From Xanthobacteraceae bacterium (lineage in GTDB: Bacteria; Pseudomonadota; Alphaproteobacteria; Rhizobiales; Xanthobacteraceae): a DNA stretch of 6,093 bases. The notes beneath the pieces are model-generated. The model saw only the letters and a program-made list of their open reading frames with translations. It ran no database searches and was not told where the DNA came from. Positions 1 to 4,728 of the stretch are shown here, piece after piece (within the stretch, counting starts at the first letter, position 1; each line of letters opens with the position of its first letter). Location of the stretch: NCBI GenBank assembly GCA_030039655.1, contig JASHVC010000588.1, positions 1-6,093 of the forward strand, given 5' to 3'. Position numbers and translations under genes: made by a program.

Positions 1-578
1 GTCGAATAGGTGTGGAACACTTCGCCGGCTTCATTTTTGAAAAACGCACTGGCACCTGGGCGCTCTTCGCTCGGGAATGTGGTCATCTCGTAATTGTACA
101 TCGCCGTGCCGGAGGCCTTCTCTTCCGGTGAGGCCGAGACTTGATAGTCATGATTGAAGTCGCTGCCGGCCGATGACACCCATTTAAAATGCCAGCCCAT
201 GCGCGCCTTGAATTTTTCGATCTGCGGCAGCGGTGCGCGCGAGACCACAACGAAGCTGATGTCGCGCTGCGCCAGATGGATGACCGAGCCGCCAAAGTGA
301 TCGGCGAGGAACGAACAGCTTGGACAACCCGCTTCCCAATCCGGCCCGAGCATGAAGTGGTAGATGATCAACTGGCTCTTGCCGCCGAACAGGTTTGCCA
401 GTGTTTGCTTGCCGTCCGCCGTTTCGAAGACGTATTTCTTTTCGACCTTCTCCCACGGGAGTTCGCGGCGCTTCTTGGCGAGTGCGTCACGGGCGCGGGT
501 GAAAGCCTTCTCCTCCACCAGATAGGCCTTGCGCGCCGCGACCCATTCGTCGTGCGATACGACTTTCTGCGGTTGCAT
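1..578 (-). CDS. DUF899 family thioredoxin-like protein (partial, 3' end beyond window)
   Basis: The reading frame starts at the ATG at 578-576 and stays open to the window edge, giving about 192 residues; DUF899 proteins are usually near 240-260 residues, so the C-terminus is missing. A ribosome binding site AGGGAG lies just upstream of the ATG. Recognisable family landmarks are LPWEKVEKKYVFE (about residues 40-52), YHFMLGPDWEAGCPSCSF (about 73-90), HLAQRDISFVVVSRAPL (about 102-118), MGWHFKWVSS and SDFNHDY. The CPSC motif at about 85-88 sits where thioredoxin-fold proteins carry their redox CxxC, so a thiol-dependent activity is plausible, but no reaction is established for the family. There is no signal peptide, so it is probably cytoplasmic. 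It is the fourth gene of the minus-strand unit led by the ArsR repressor, 68 nt after the VOC gene. In my experience DUF899 genes often accompany ArsR-SRPBCC-VOC clusters. The family assignment is firm; the function is unknown. Confidence 0.93.
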   Translation of the reverse strand, partial: MQPQKVVSHDEWVAARKAYLVEEKAFTRARDALAKKRRELPWEKVEKKYVFETADGKQTLANLFGGKSQLIIYHFMLGPDWEAGCPSCSFLADHFGGSVIHLAQRDISFVVVSRAPLPQIEKFKARMGWHFKWVSSAGSDFNHDYQVSASPEEKASGTAMYNYEMTTFPSEERPGASAFFKNEAGEVFHTYS

Positions 579-602
579 GATGAGCTCCCTGATGCGCCTA
601 TG

Positions 603-639
603 CGTAGCCTGGGTTTCGCTTCGCTCAACCCGGGCTGCG
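603..639. repeat. Short imperfect palindromic repeat between VOC and DUF899 genes
   Basis: The core arms AGCCTGGGTT (606-615) and AACCCGGGCT (627-636) pair with one T-G wobble around an 11-nt middle, TCGCTTCGCTC. Weaker pairing extends to 603-639. From memory the core, read on the minus strand as AACCCGGGCT-type arms around GAGCGAAGCGA, matches a dispersed intergenic palindrome common in Bradyrhizobium-group genomes; I cannot count other copies here. It lies inside the transcribed spacer between two operon genes, so the mRNA could form a hairpin there and affect processing or the relative output of the DUF899 gene. Confidence 0.7.
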
Positions 640-646
640 GCGCGCC

Positions 647-1027
647 TTACTGCGCGGGTGTCATCCAGCCGATGCCGGCGCCGCCTGGTTCCATCAGGAC
701 AGCGATGCGGCCGACCTCGGGAACATCGAAGATGGGCTTCATGAGCTTGGCGCCCGCTTTTACCGCTTGAGCGACCCGCGCATCGACATCGTCGACTGCC
801 AGATACGCCATCCAGCTCTCCGGCACCTGGCCATATTCGGGACCGCTGATGTCGAAAATTCCAGCGACCGCCTCGCCATCCATATTTGCCAGCCAGTAGG
901 TGCCGCCGTCCGGCGTCGGCATGGCCTCAAAGGTCCAGCCAATGGTCTGCGCATAGAACTTCTTCGCGCGCTCGACGTCACGGGTCATGAGTTCGTTCCA
1001 GTAGAAGGTGCCGTGTTCTCCGGCCAT
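647..1027 (-). CDS. VOC (glyoxalase/bleomycin resistance-fold) family protein
   Basis: The protein is 126 residues when started at the ATG at 1027-1025. An in-frame ATG 15 codons upstream (1072) exists, but the chosen start has an ideal AGGAG six bases before it and gives the family-typical N-terminus MAGEHGTFYWNELMTRD. The sequence shows one vicinal-oxygen-chelate domain made of two beta-alpha-beta-beta-beta modules. The first covers about residues 8-55 (FYWNELMTRDVERAKKFY, IGWTFEAM, TYWLANMDGEAVAGIF). The second covers about 65-126 (SWMAYLAVDDVDARVAQAV, GAKLMKPIFDVPEVGRIAVL, EPGGAGIGWM). Such proteins act as metal-dependent glyoxalases, dioxygenases or drug-binding proteins, or bind ligands without catalysis; sequence alone does not say which. 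It has no signal peptide, so it is probably cytoplasmic. It lies 41 nt after the SRPBCC gene and 68 nt before the DUF899 gene, and probably shares the ArsR-controlled transcript. Confidence 0.93.
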   Translation of the reverse strand: MAGEHGTFYWNELMTRDVERAKKFYAQTIGWTFEAMPTPDGGTYWLANMDGEAVAGIFDISGPEYGQVPESWMAYLAVDDVDARVAQAVKAGAKLMKPIFDVPEVGRIAVLMEPGGAGIGWMTPAQ

Positions 1028-1068
1028 GAGGTGCTCCTGTTCTTCCTGTAAGGCTGCCGCGAGATGCT

Positions 1069-1512
1069 TCACGCAGCCAGCAACTTCTCCATCTTGTCGA
1101 GGGCGCCATCCCAGCCGTTCTGGTGGCGGTCGCGGGCGTCCTCGTCGAAGAATTGTTCGTGGGTTACCGTCAGCAGCGTGCCGTCGCCATCAGGCTTGAG
1201 CATAACGGTCACGAGGGATTCTCGTTCCGGGGTCGTCCTCCAGGCCCAGGTGAAAACGAGTTTCTCATTGGCGATGATCTCGCGATAGACGCCGCTGACG
1301 TCGTGCTCTTCGCCGTCCGGCGCTCTCATGATCCAGCGGTAGCGGCCGCCGACGCGCAGGTCACTCTCGGCGCTGATCGCCTTGACTTCGCCCGGCCCCA
1401 TCCAGCGTTTCACTTTTTCCGGGTCGGTCCACGCGGCGAAGACTTTCGCCGGCGGGGCTTTGAGGCGGCGCTTGAGGGTGAGGCTCGGTTTAGTGGCGGC
1501 TTGAGTGGCCAT
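1069..1512 (-). CDS. SRPBCC / AHSA1-domain protein
   Basis: This 147-residue protein is one START-like SRPBCC domain of the AHSA1 (Hsp90 ATPase activator homologue) branch. Typical blocks are LTLKRRLKAPPAKVFAAWTD (about 11-30) followed by PEKVKRWMGP, DLRVGGRYRWIM (about 51-62), HDVSGVYREI, KLVFTWAW (about 84-91) and a C-terminal helix in the segment NGWDGALDKMEKLL (about 132-145). These domains form a deep hydrophobic pocket and usually bind a small lipophilic ligand; no catalytic residues can be named. The start ATG (1512-1510) is preceded by GGAGG at a ten-base spacing. The first 103 nt of this gene overlap the 3' end of the ArsR repressor gene in another frame, so translation of the two is probably coupled. 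Small ArsR repressors and AHSA1-type SRPBCC proteins are a recurring bacterial pair. The ligand is unknown. Confidence 0.94.
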   Translation of the reverse strand: MATQAATKPSLTLKRRLKAPPAKVFAAWTDPEKVKRWMGPGEVKAISAESDLRVGGRYRWIMRAPDGEEHDVSGVYREIIANEKLVFTWAWRTTPERESLVTVMLKPDGDGTLLTVTHEQFFDEDARDRHQNGWDGALDKMEKLLAA

Positions 1513-1844
1513 AATTCATCTTCCTCCAGGAAGGCTGCAAGATTATCGAGTCGATCGGACCAGAATTTTTCGTAGCGATTGAGCCATTCGAACGCGTCAC
1601 GCATGGGCTCCGCCTCGAGCCGGCACGCGACCGTACGACCGGTCTTGGTACGCGCGACCAGGCCGGCATCGGAAAGAACGTCCAGATGCTTCATGATGGC
1701 TGGCAGGGATACTGGAAATGGCGCCGCCAACGCGCTGACCGAGAGGCCGGGCTCCTGCGCCAGTCGCATCACCAGCGCACGGCGCGTTGGATCGGCAAGG
1801 GCCGCAAAAGTGCGATCAAGGGTAGGCTCATTAAACTTAACCAT
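1410..1844 (-). CDS. ArsR-family winged-helix transcriptional repressor
   Basis: I start the gene at the ATG at 1844-1842, giving 144 residues beginning MVKFNEPTLDRTFAALADPTRR, the usual N-terminus of ArsR repressors paired with SRPBCC proteins. An upstream in-frame extension to 2009 would run through the promoter and is rejected. The winged helix covers about residues 10-80: LADPTRRALVMRLAQEPGLS, then SVSALAAPFPVSLPAIMKHL as helix-turn-helix, then DAGLVARTKTGRTVACRLEA as wing. The ELCVCDL-type metal site of arsenic or zinc sensors is absent and Cys74 is the only cysteine, so metal sensing is unlikely. Residues 81-107 (MRDAFEWLNRYEKFW and onward) form the dimer helix. From about residue 112 the tail, rich in Pro, Ser, Arg and Lys, is encoded entirely inside the overlapping SRPBCC gene. 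There is no Shine-Dalgarno sequence before the ATG, which agrees with leaderless translation. It probably represses its own operon through the palindrome at its start. Confidence 0.93.
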   Translation of the reverse strand: MVKFNEPTLDRTFAALADPTRRALVMRLAQEPGLSVSALAAPFPVSLPAIMKHLDVLSDAGLVARTKTGRTVACRLEAEPMRDAFEWLNRYEKFWSDRLDNLAAFLEEDELWPLKPPLNRASPSSAASKPRRRKSSPRGPTRKK

Positions 1845-1857
1845 GTGGTTAAGTTTA
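1832..1857. promoter_or_regulatory. 26-bp perfect inverted repeat, candidate ArsR operator
   Basis: TAAACTTAACCA (1832-1843) and TGGTTAAGTTTA (1846-1857) are exact reverse complements separated by two bases. Read on the minus strand, the second half of the palindrome contains the repressor start codon and the codons for Met-Val-Lys-Phe, and the first half contains the -10 box. Binding here would block RNA polymerase directly, and on a leaderless mRNA it would also sit on the start of the message. ArsR repressors bind dimer-symmetric A+T-rich palindromes at their own promoters, so autoregulation is the natural reading. Confidence 0.85.
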
Positions 1858-1879
1858 GCCGTAACGTCACCGCTGTCAA
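1852..1879 (-). promoter_or_regulatory. Predicted sigma70-type promoter of the arsR operon
   Basis: On the minus strand a perfect -35 box TTGACA (1879-1874) is followed after 16 bp by TAAACT (1857-1852), which matches four of six -10 positions. Seven bases separate the -10 box from the repressor ATG, so transcription would begin at or within a base or two of that ATG. The absence of a ribosome binding site fits a leaderless mRNA. The -10 box lies inside the inverted repeat. Confidence 0.72.
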
Positions 1880-2009
1880 TACGAGATCGTGAGGGTCGTT
1901 CGGCCGCTGGGCGGAGGGCCGAAATTTGTGCGGCGTAATTGACCGAATTTTCGCGGCGCCCTGGCCCGCGCGGGGTCGCGGGCAGAAAAGGGAGGGCGAA
2001 GCTCGGCAC

Positions 2010-2039
2010 AAAAAAAGAGGGAACGCCGAAGCGCTCCCC
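2010..2039 (-). terminator. Rho-independent terminator of the Flp pilin gene
   Basis: Read on the minus strand, GGGAGCGC and GCGTTCCC form an eight-pair stem (one G-U) closed by a TTCG tetraloop in the very stable cUUCGg context. It is followed by TC and seven T residues. It lies 62 nt past the pilin stop codon. The other strand has no T-run after the stem, so the terminator acts one way only and separates the pilin gene from the arsR operon promoter. Between the stop and the terminator, 2057-2075 can form a weaker hairpin, with one mismatch on the pilin mRNA. Confidence 0.9.
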
Positions 2040-2101
2040 AAATTTAACGTAAGTTCAAGAGGCGAAACGTCTCTTAAGTCTGCCGGATCGGTAACGAACG
2101 C

Positions 2102-2269
2102 TTAGTCTGGCAAGGCTGTCGACACGCTGCCGAAGACATCGTTCAGGCCTGTTCCAAGGCCGAAAACGACGGCAATAATTGCGACCGCAATACCGGCCGC
2201 GATAAGCCCATACTCGATGGCGGTCGCGGCATTCTCGTCGCGGCCAAAAGCCCTGATCCACTCACCCAT
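2102..2269 (-). CDS. Flp/Fap-type (class III, type IVb) pilin
   Basis: A 55-residue protein starts at the ATG at 2269-2267, with AGGAG six bases upstream, and ends at TAA 2102-2104. The N-terminus MGEWIRAFGRDEN is a short hydrophilic leader, followed by AATAIEYGLIAAGIAVAIIA, the hallmark Flp pilin core, and a continuing hydrophobic helix to about residue 37. The tail GLGTGLNDVFGSVSTALPD is typical. The prepilin peptidase (CpaA/TadV type) would cut between residues 14 and 15, leaving Glu19 at +5 and Tyr20 at +6 and a mature pilin of about 41 residues. The -1 residue is Ala where most Flp pilins have Gly. Pilins of this class polymerise into thin adhesive fibres through the Cpa/Tad machinery. 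No tad or cpa genes are present in this window, so the gene is either an orphan pilin or distant from its assembly locus. It is monocistronic: it has its own upstream region and terminator. Confidence 0.92.
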   Translation of the reverse strand: MGEWIRAFGRDENAATAIEYGLIAAGIAVAIIAVVFGLGTGLNDVFGSVSTALPD

Positions 2270-2429
2270 TGTCTGCTCCTAAGCTCTGCTGGCATTCCAA
2301 AATCGCCCGCGGGAGCAAGCTAGGTGTGGCAAATTACCTATAGGTGAACTCGATCGTGGGAATTTGTCGACATGTGAGGCGGTACCTTTGGGCGGTTAAC
2401 GCTGAAACTCCTCACTTCAGAAAAAGCAC

Positions 2430-2447
2430 TTCAAATAACAATCAAAC
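2430..2447. repeat. 18-bp direct repeat, copy A (paired TTTGA half-sites)
   Basis: The top strand reads TTCAAATAACAATCAAAC. It matches copy B (2498-2515) at 16 of 18 positions. It contains TCAAA at 2431-2435 and 2442-2446, exactly 11 bp apart, so on the pilin-coding strand it is two TTTGA half-sites in the same orientation. It lies about 160 bp upstream of the pilin ATG. Similarity to copy B extends on the left through a G followed by an A-run (2420-2425). Confidence 0.75.
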
Positions 2448-2497
2448 ATTGCGCGTGTGCAGTTAACATTGCAAATTTTCTGCCGAGGAAAAAATAG

Positions 2498-2515
2498 TTC
2501 AAATAATCATCAAAC
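2498..2515. repeat. 18-bp direct repeat, copy B (paired TTTGA half-sites)
   Basis: The top strand reads TTCAAATAATCATCAAAC, 68 bp from copy A and differing only at two adjacent central bases. The TCAAA half-sites at 2499-2503 and 2510-2514 again have an 11-bp period. The A-run at 2489-2494 corresponds to the one left of copy A. The two copies are about 6.5 helical turns apart, so bound proteins would not lie on the same face unless the DNA bends. Confidence 0.75.
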
Positions 2516-2549
2516 GCGGGGGAAAATTGCGGCGCGCGTCAATCCTGGT

Positions 2550-3215
2550 TCAATGGCCGTAGCTCAGCACGGTGTTGATTAGTTTTATCCCATCATCGCT
2601 CGCCCATTCGGCCGGGCCGGCCATATCGCCGATCTCACAGCCGTCGCGATCGACAACGAGAGTCGTGGGCATACCAAAGGCTTTGCCCGCGATTTTGAGG
2701 TCTTCAAACACCTGCGCACTTTCGTCCGAATAGTAGGCGAGGTGAGTGATGCCCACGTCCTTGAGGAAGTTGAGCGGCTTTTCCGGATCCCGGGTGTCGA
2801 TGTTGACGGCGACGACTTCGAAATTTGGGCCGCCGAGCGTGGCCTGCAACTTGTCGAGTGCCGGCATCTCGCGGCGGCACGGCACGCACCAGGTGGCCCA
2901 TAGGTTGAGCAGCACGGTGCGGCCCCGCCAGTCGGCAAGCGTGCGCGGGCGGCCGGTCGAGTCCTTGAACGTAAGATTAGCCAGGCTGAACGGCGTTTGC
3001 GCCAACGCCAGCGCGGCCACTTCGCCGTGAATGAGAGGGGCAATCCGTGATGCTGTCCCGACGGCCTCCCGGCAGGCGGCGTCGGCCGGATTGCTTCGCA
3101 GATGCCCGATCCCGTATACCCCCGCGATAACGGCCAGGGTCAGCAGCGCCGCAGCCGCCCCGATCAGGCGGCGCCGGCGCATCGGATCGTCAGGCTGTGT
3201 GGAAAGCTCGGTCAT
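2550..3215 (-). CDS. tlpA: TlpA, membrane-anchored periplasmic thioredoxin-like disulfide reductase
   Basis: This 221-residue protein has a short N-terminal cytoplasmic segment ending RRRR, one membrane anchor (about residues 17-37) and a periplasmic thioredoxin domain (about 73-221). The active site is WCVPC with Cys110 and Cys113, and the cis-proline is Pro183 in GMPTT. Cys48 (ADAACREAV) and Cys193 (DGCEIG) correspond to the second, structural disulfide pair that sets TlpA apart from other thioredoxins. FEVVAVNIDTRDPEKP and AGPAEWAS are characteristic TlpA blocks, and the length matches the Bradyrhizobium protein as I recall it. There, TlpA is a reductant needed to assemble the CuA centre of cytochrome aa3 oxidase, acting on CoxB and the copper chaperone ScoI. 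The start ATG (3215-3213) lacks an obvious Shine-Dalgarno. The gene is divergent from argH across 34 bp. Identity is firm; the exact redox partners here are inferred. Confidence 0.95.
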   Translation of the reverse strand: MTELSTQPDDPMRRRRLIGAAAALLTLAVIAGVYGIGHLRSNPADAACREAVGTASRIAPLIHGEVAALALAQTPFSLANLTFKDSTGRPRTLADWRGRTVLLNLWATWCVPCRREMPALDKLQATLGGPNFEVVAVNIDTRDPEKPLNFLKDVGITHLAYYSDESAQVFEDLKIAGKAFGMPTTLVVDRDGCEIGDMAGPAEWASDDGIKLINTVLSYGH

Positions 3216-3249
3216 CGATTAGAGATTACAGCACTTTGGCGGACGCATC
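3216..3249. promoter_or_regulatory. 34-bp divergent spacer between tlpA and argH
   Basis: The two start codons point away from each other across only 34 bp, too short for two separate complete promoters, so at least one promoter must extend into the neighbouring coding sequence. One weak option for argH is TTGCTT (3091-3096) with TATACC (3115-3120) inside tlpA, spacing 18. A weak GGCGGA (3238-3243) lies six bases before the argH ATG. No palindromic operator is visible. Confidence 0.4.
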
Positions 3250-4635
3250 ATGGCCAACAAAATGTGGGGTGGACGCTTCGGCCAAAAACCCGATCCGCTC
3301 ATGGAGCAGATCAACGTCTCGATCGATTTTGACCGCAAGCTCTATCGGCAGGACATCGCAGCCAGCAAGGCTCACGCGGCGATGCTCGCCAAAAACGGCA
3401 TTATCACGGCCCAGGATGCGAAACAGATCGCTCACGGTCTAGACACGATCCTGTCAGAAATCGAAGCCGGCAAGTTCGATTTCAAGCGTGTGCTCGAGGA
3501 CATTCATATGAATGTCGAGGGGCGGCTCGGCGACTTGATCGGACCCGCCGCCGGGCGGCTGCACACGGCGCGCTCGCGCAACGATCAGGTGGCCACCGAT
3601 TTCCGGCTCTGGGTGCGCGACGCTATCGACCGCATCGACACCGCGCTTGCGGCCTACCAACGCACGCTGGCCGAAAAGGCGCTCGAGCATGCCGGTACCG
3701 TGATGCCGGGCTTCACCCATTTGCAGACCGCACAGCCTGTCACCTTCGGTCATCATCTGTTGGCCTATGTGGAAATGGCGGCGCGCGACCGCGGCCGCTT
3801 TGCCGACGCTCGCGTACGGCTCGACGAAAGCCCGCTTGGCGCCGGCGCGCTCGCCGGCACCTCTTTCCCAATTGACCGCGCTATGACGGCGAAAGCGCTC
3901 GGCTTTGCGCGGCCGATGGCGAATTCGCTCGACGCGGTAGCGGACCGCGATTTTGTGCTGGAGACGCTGTCGGCGGCTTCTATCACCTCCGTGCATCTGT
4001 CGCGCTTCGCCGAGGAGATTGTGATCTGGTCGTCCCCGCTTGTCGGCCTCATCCGACTTTCCGACCGCTTCACCACTGGCTCCTCGATGATGCCTCAGAA
4101 GCGCAACCCAGATGCAGCCGAACTCGTCCGCGCCAAGACGGGACGCATCGTCGGCGCGCTCAATGCGCTGCTGCTGGTGATGAAAGGACTGCCGCTCGCC
4201 TATCAAAAGGATATGCAGGAGGACAAGGAGGGCGCGATCGACGCCATCGATGCGCTCGCGCTCTCGATTGCCGCTATGACCGGCATGGTGCGCGACATGG
4301 AGCCCGATATCGCGCGCATGCGTCAGGCGGCAGGCGAAGGTTTCAGCACGGCGACCGATCTTGCCGATTGGCTGGTGCGCGAATTGAAGCTGCCGTTCCG
4401 GGAGGCCCACCACATCACCGGACGCATTGTCGCCAAGGCAGCGGAGGCTCAGGTGACCCTGGAGCGGTTGCCGCTCGCGGTGATGCAGGAAATCGAGCCG
4501 CGGATCACCAAGGCGGTGTATAATGTGCTCTCGGCCGAAAAATCCGTGGCCAGTCGTACGGTTTTTGGCGGTACGGCGCCGAAAAACGTCCGCGCTCAGG
4601 CCAAACGCTGGCTTAAGCGATTGGTGGCGGTGTAA
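3250..4635 (+). CDS. argH: Argininosuccinate lyase
   Basis: This 461-residue cytoplasmic enzyme splits argininosuccinate into arginine and fumarate, the last step of arginine synthesis, and belongs to the fumarase/aspartase superfamily. The length is normal for the family. Visible landmarks are the N-terminal [16 protein letters not shown] (about 84-93), the substrate loop [12 protein letters not shown] (about 106-117), [10 protein letters not shown] with the His157 region (154-163), and the lyase signature [12 protein letters not shown] (277-288) with the mobile-loop serine at 278. SYQ-type C-terminal blocks are represented by [13 protein letters not shown] and [16 protein letters not shown]. 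The ATG is preceded by a weak GGCGGA. It heads a plus-strand group with the lipoprotein and lysA genes; a hairpin lies just after its stop. No missing key residue is apparent. Confidence 0.97.
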   Translation: MANKMWGGRFGQKPDPLMEQINVSIDFDRKLYRQDIAASKAHAAMLAKNGIITAQDAKQIAHGLDTILSEIEAGKFDFKRVLEDIHMNVEGRLGDLIGPAAGRLHTARSRNDQVATDFRLWVRDAIDRIDTALAAYQRTLAEKALEHAGTVMPGFTHLQTAQPVTFGHHLLAYVEMAARDRGRFADARVRLDESPLGAGALAGTSFPIDRAMTAKALGFARPMANSLDAVADRDFVLETLSAASITSVHLSRFAEEIVIWSSPLVGLIRLSDRFTTGSSMMPQKRNPDAAELVRAKTGRIVGALNALLLVMKGLPLAYQKDMQEDKEGAIDAIDALALSIAAMTGMVRDMEPDIARMRQAAGEGFSTATDLADWLVRELKLPFREAHHITGRIVAKAAEAQVTLERLPLAVMQEIEPRITKAVYNVLSAEKSVASRTVFGGTAPKNVRAQAKRWLKRLVAV

Positions 4636-4651
4636 AGGGGCTGGCAACGGC

Positions 4652-4672
4652 GCGGCGACAAAATCTCGCCGC
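4652..4672 (+). other. Intercistronic hairpin after argH
   Basis: GCGGCGA (4652-4658) and TCGCCGC (4666-4672) are exact complements around a seven-base loop CAAAATC, 16 bp after the argH stop. No T-run follows, so it is not a classic intrinsic terminator. It could act as an RNA stabiliser or partial attenuator between argH and the lipoprotein gene. Confidence 0.4.
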
Positions 4673-4728
4673 CACTCTGTGCTGTGGTTGCGGGAGCGGG
4701 CGCCCGTTGGGTTGATGGGGAGCAAGAT

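Larger units (their letters stand above)
2270..2549. promoter_or_regulatory. Long A+T-richer upstream region of the Flp pilin gene
   Basis: This 280-bp stretch lies between the pilin start and the 3' end of tlpA and holds no credible gene. It contains the two 18-bp direct repeats annotated separately, two GTTAAC palindromes (2395-2400 and 2462-2467), and a cluster TAGGT (2321-2325), ACCTATAGGT (2336-2345) that combines inverted and direct copies of one pentamer. I cannot assign a confident -35/-10 pair. Because the pilin is transcribed leftward from here, the likely role is promoter and regulator binding for the pilin. The first bases next to tlpA also form its 3' untranslated region, where I see no clear terminator. 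Confidence 0.55.

Noticed and set aside
189..770. 193-codon plus-strand open frame opposite the DUF899 and VOC genes
   Set aside because: Both opposing genes are recognised families with good ribosome binding sites; this frame is their antisense shadow and has no recognisable domain.
1845..2009. N-terminal extension of the ArsR repressor to a start at 2009
   Set aside because: The extra 55 residues would be translated from the -10 and -35 boxes and the sequence upstream of them, resemble no ArsR sequence, and the family-typical start MVKF falls at 1844.
2055..2261. 68-codon minus-strand frame over the pilin region
   Set aside because: It is the out-of-frame shadow of the 55-residue Flp pilin (2102-2269), which has the right motif and ribosome binding site; the shadow is Arg-rich without a domain.
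2394..2467. CtrA binding site (TTAA-N7-TTAA) upstream of the pilin
   Set aside because: TTAACC and GTTAAC occur singly at 2394-2400 and 2462-2467 without a second TTAA at seven-base spacing, so only half-sites are present.
2430..2515. FNR/FixK-type box (TTGAT-N4-ATCAA) in the direct repeats
   Set aside because: Each repeat contains one TTGAT half-site but no inverted partner at the right distance; the actual arrangement is a same-orientation TTTGA pair.
2490..2549. Intrinsic terminator for tlpA
   Set aside because: The minus strand has a T-run at 2494-2489, but no solid G+C stem immediately precedes it; the ACGCG/CGCGT pairing near 2513-2540 is short and widely spaced.
4652..4672. Rho-independent terminator after argH
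   Set aside because: The seven-pair hairpin is real but is followed by ACTCTGTGC and no T-run, so I list it only as an intercistronic hairpin.
3454..4725. 423-codon open frame on the minus strand antisense to argH
   Set aside because: It lies opposite the unmistakable argH gene. Its composition (His/Arg-rich, no domain) is the usual by-product of third-position GC bias, and no ribosome binding site or promoter supports it.
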